Origin: Rotaria macrura
Lineage: Eukaryota > Rotifera > Eurotatoria > Philodinida > Philodinidae
Assembly: GCA_900239685.1 (NCBI GenBank)
Contig: OENT01000473.1
Coordinates: forward strand, 1 to 64,000
Direction of reading: 5' to 3'
DNA: 64,000 bases
Each line of letters opens with the position of its first letter. Position 1 is the first letter of the stretch. Shown here one piece after another: positions 61,563-64,000 of the stretch. A model generated the notes under the pieces. The model was not told the origin of the DNA and searched no databases. It saw only the letters and a program-made list of their open reading frames with translations. A program made the position numbers and the translations under genes.

Positions 61563-63427
61563 TATCTTGGATGTTTAATGATTAAAATGTTTCTCAAAGA
61601 TTGAACTTATCAAACCAAAATCTACCATACGTATTCATATTAATACTAAATAACAGAGCAAAAATCAATACCACCAATCTATTCATTGGATGACATTCCA
61701 TCCTGTTACCGACGTGATTATATATGGAAGCTGCAATGTAGTAACATTCGTTATTGTCATTTCTGTTTCTTTCTTTTCGTTTCGTTTGTTTTCTATTTCG
61801 TTTACGTTACTGTCCTAGCAATAGACGCTAAAGTATATGCATATACATATATGTATTGTTTCGTTCGTTCGTTCGTTCTTTGATCTTTCTTGATCTCAAC
61901 ATAGATATTCGTTATTGTTGATCAAGGTCAATAAAACATTATATTTGGCCTTGACCTTTCTCTCTATTACGTAATAAGATTGTCTATTACGTAGTACATA
62001 TATATATACTTGATTTGGAAATAAAAGTGTTGTTTTTCCGTATTAACTTCAATACGTGACAGAAGCTGTCGGAGATATCTCGCTTTGTACGTATACTTAC
62101 AATTAACCCACTTAACCACTAATCCATATTAGAGCCGAAGATTTTTAATGACAGAAAAGTACAGTAGACATGAGTATATTGAAGTTATGTGTAGTTTTCA
62201 GGATAAGTACTAATGCCACAGTGTTAAAAATTTTAGAATAAGTCTAGTCAGTGAATGTCTATGAATATTATAAATATTGATCTATATGAGAAAAATAAGG
62301 GAAAACAATCTTTTTGTGGCATAGTTTAATGAGTTACATTTCTAATTCTCAGTTTTAGTCCGGAAGAAAACAATACCTCTGAATGGTAGTAATGATAATG
62401 AAGATCAATAGTTTTTTCTGAAAAAATACGAATCAGGAATAATTTTTTGAATCGATTTTTATCTAAGTTAAATAAACGGACCGATGGCAAAACATCGAAT
62501 GAACTTCGTGATGTATTGAATGTCCTTTTTTGTTTTATTGCATCTAATTATAATAGCATCAAGAATACCATCTAAAAGACACGAGGTTCGTGTAGGTTAT
62601 TCAATAGGCTGAATCAAATTAGCGTCATTACATACATATAGTCATTAAAACGTAAGTCTACATAATTTAGAACGAGATATTAAAAATGCAGTAAAGTATC
62701 TTCACAGGTAGTCATATAAGAATTCGTGACACAAATCATTTGAATTCGACTTTTCGTTGCTCGTCAAGTTCGAATTCAATCGATTCATCTACCTTTTGTG
62801 AAAGTAAGGAACATAAATATTTTCAATTCATAGCATTCAACTGCACACTCTTAGTTTCAATGAATAGTTGTTCGTTGATTTGTAGTGAAACAATACATTA
62901 TTCAAGCCAATCTGACAGAATTTCTCTTTTGAATCCTTCGTCAGCATTGTATGTTGAACAAGAAACAACAGAAATATAAGTTTTACGATTTATAAAATTC
63001 AGTTAAAAGTGCCGACTTTTCATGCAGATTTGACATCGAGAAATCTCTTCTCTTCGTTTGAATGCGCTTGGATTTAACTTCTTTCATATGAGAAAAACTT
63101 GAATGACAACAGTTTTCATTGTATATTTTTTAAAAGAATTATCAATATGATTTAATTAAGTGCTCTCTTAAGACAGATTTTTCAATAATAGCCCAAATGC
63201 AAACATAAACAACAAACAAAACAATTCTTCCGTGTCGATATTTGATATTAGGTCATGAAAGATAAATCAAGATAAAAATAAAGTCATTTCAAAGTTGACT
63301 CTAATTCCTATGACATTCAGGATAGTCCGGTTGTAATAAAATAATCGATGTATTCTCAGTATCATTGAAATTAACTTAACACTCTTCTAAAGCGTCTACA
63401 TAGTTATTATAATTAAATGATTTACTG
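61563..63427. other. Intergenic 1.9 kb
   Basis: AT-rich, with a TTCG tetranucleotide run at 61859-61878. A 79-codon frame at 62740-62979 (+) is Ser-rich and unrecognised; it could be an exon of a gene running beyond the window, but no supporting partner exon was found. Confidence 0.5.
61859..61878 (+). repeat. (TTCG)n microsatellite
   Basis: Five TTCG units in a row in intergenic DNA. Confidence 0.9.
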
Positions 63428-63940
63428 ACCCGGGAGTCTCTCTAGATGAATCCAGGAGATTTCAATAAATTCTTGTGCGTAAATACTTCATAATGACCAA
63501 GTAAAAATACTAAAAGGGTTCGAATGCAAAGCGCTTCCTTCAAAAGCGATATGTTCATGATACCCTTACATTGTCAGCCATAATATATATATATATATAC
63601 TTTCAAAGAAATTTAGTTTCTGTAACTTCAGTCTTTTTTCAAAAACATGAGAAAATCGGAATTTATGAAAATGCGAATATCTTAAGAAAATACATTTATC
63701 ATAACTGAAATATATTCTACTGATCTGTAGATCTATATATGAAGAAAAATTTCAGACCGAAATTCGTTCATTTCCCTTTTCTGGTGACTGCATGCAAAAA
63801 GAAAAAGTCATCAGAAAAATAAGTATTACTCATAAAGAAAGCATTTTACACCACTCAAACCCTTTTAGCATTTTTGCTTGGTCTTCATGTAATAATTATG
63901 CACAAAACTTCATTGAAATCCCCAGGGGTTACCTCGGGAG
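63428..63940. mobile_element. Long inverted-repeat element near the window edge
   Basis: Arms of at least 110 bp, at roughly 63428-63545 and 63830-63940, are inverted copies at about 70-80% identity by eye. Matching blocks include ATGACCAAGTAAAAATACT with its counterpart read from about 63885 backwards (AAGACCAAGCAAAAATGCT), CTAAAAGGGTT, and GATTTCAAT next to the outer ends. No clean target duplication was found. The spacer is AT-rich with a TA microsatellite at 63583-63599 and no coding region. Confidence 0.6.
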
Positions 63941-64000
63941 GTTGGCTCGTTATTGTGTCTTAGAACTTAAAAAAAACGTAGTTGTTAGAATAAATTTTAT

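Noticed and set aside
1-64000. CRISPR arrays, operons, ribosome binding sites or other prokaryotic systems
   Set aside because: Spliced animal genes throughout; no regularly spaced identical repeats and no bacterial gene organisation.

Overview
The window looks like nuclear DNA of a small invertebrate animal. It is strongly AT-rich. Its genes are cut by short GT-AG introns, mostly 50-72 bp, and are separated by long AT-rich intergenic stretches. The gene content is purely metazoan: a PBAF chromatin subunit of the ARID2 type, two nuclear receptors, a secretin-family GPCR, a DeSI/PPPDE-domain protein, a 2-oxoglutarate/Fe(II) oxygenase and an animal-type alkaline phosphatase. A bdelloid rotifer is my best guess from the intron size, base composition and gene style, but this is inference and has not been tested by any search.

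Layout, left to right. 1-3860: a patchwork of inverted-repeat elements, including one with CGTATACGG-rich arms lying directly beside a 1.4-kb element with CCCACGG ends and TA duplications. 3861-9962 (+): ARID2 homologue, ten exons, two unusually long introns. 16761-17984 (-) and 26605-27830 (-): two nuclear receptors with identical exon lengths (150/201/759 nt), a local duplication that also kept a promoter-proximal block. 31672-34002 (+): PPPDE-domain protein whose catalytic cysteine position reads serine. 34003-46807: gene-poor, microsatellite-rich 12.8 kb. 46808-49074 (+): class B GPCR in 13 exons, tail-to-tail with 49236-50045 (-), a single-exon oxygenase. 53321-55095 (-): alkaline phosphatase, three exons. 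55096-64000: no gene recognised, but it contains a hAT-like element nested inside another hAT-like element, each with a perfect 8-bp target duplication.

The genes do not form one pathway; this is ordinary eukaryotic gene order. All multi-exon models were assembled by hand from splice signals and reading phase, and every one sums to a whole number of codons: 981, 369, 369, 533, 457 and 549 residues. No prokaryotic-style system, CRISPR array, rRNA gene or intact tRNA gene was seen. The most unusual material is the set of inverted-repeat mobile elements, the Cys-to-Ser PPPDE protein, the conserved upstream block of the receptor pair, and an ARID2 homologue that appears to lack the RFX domain.
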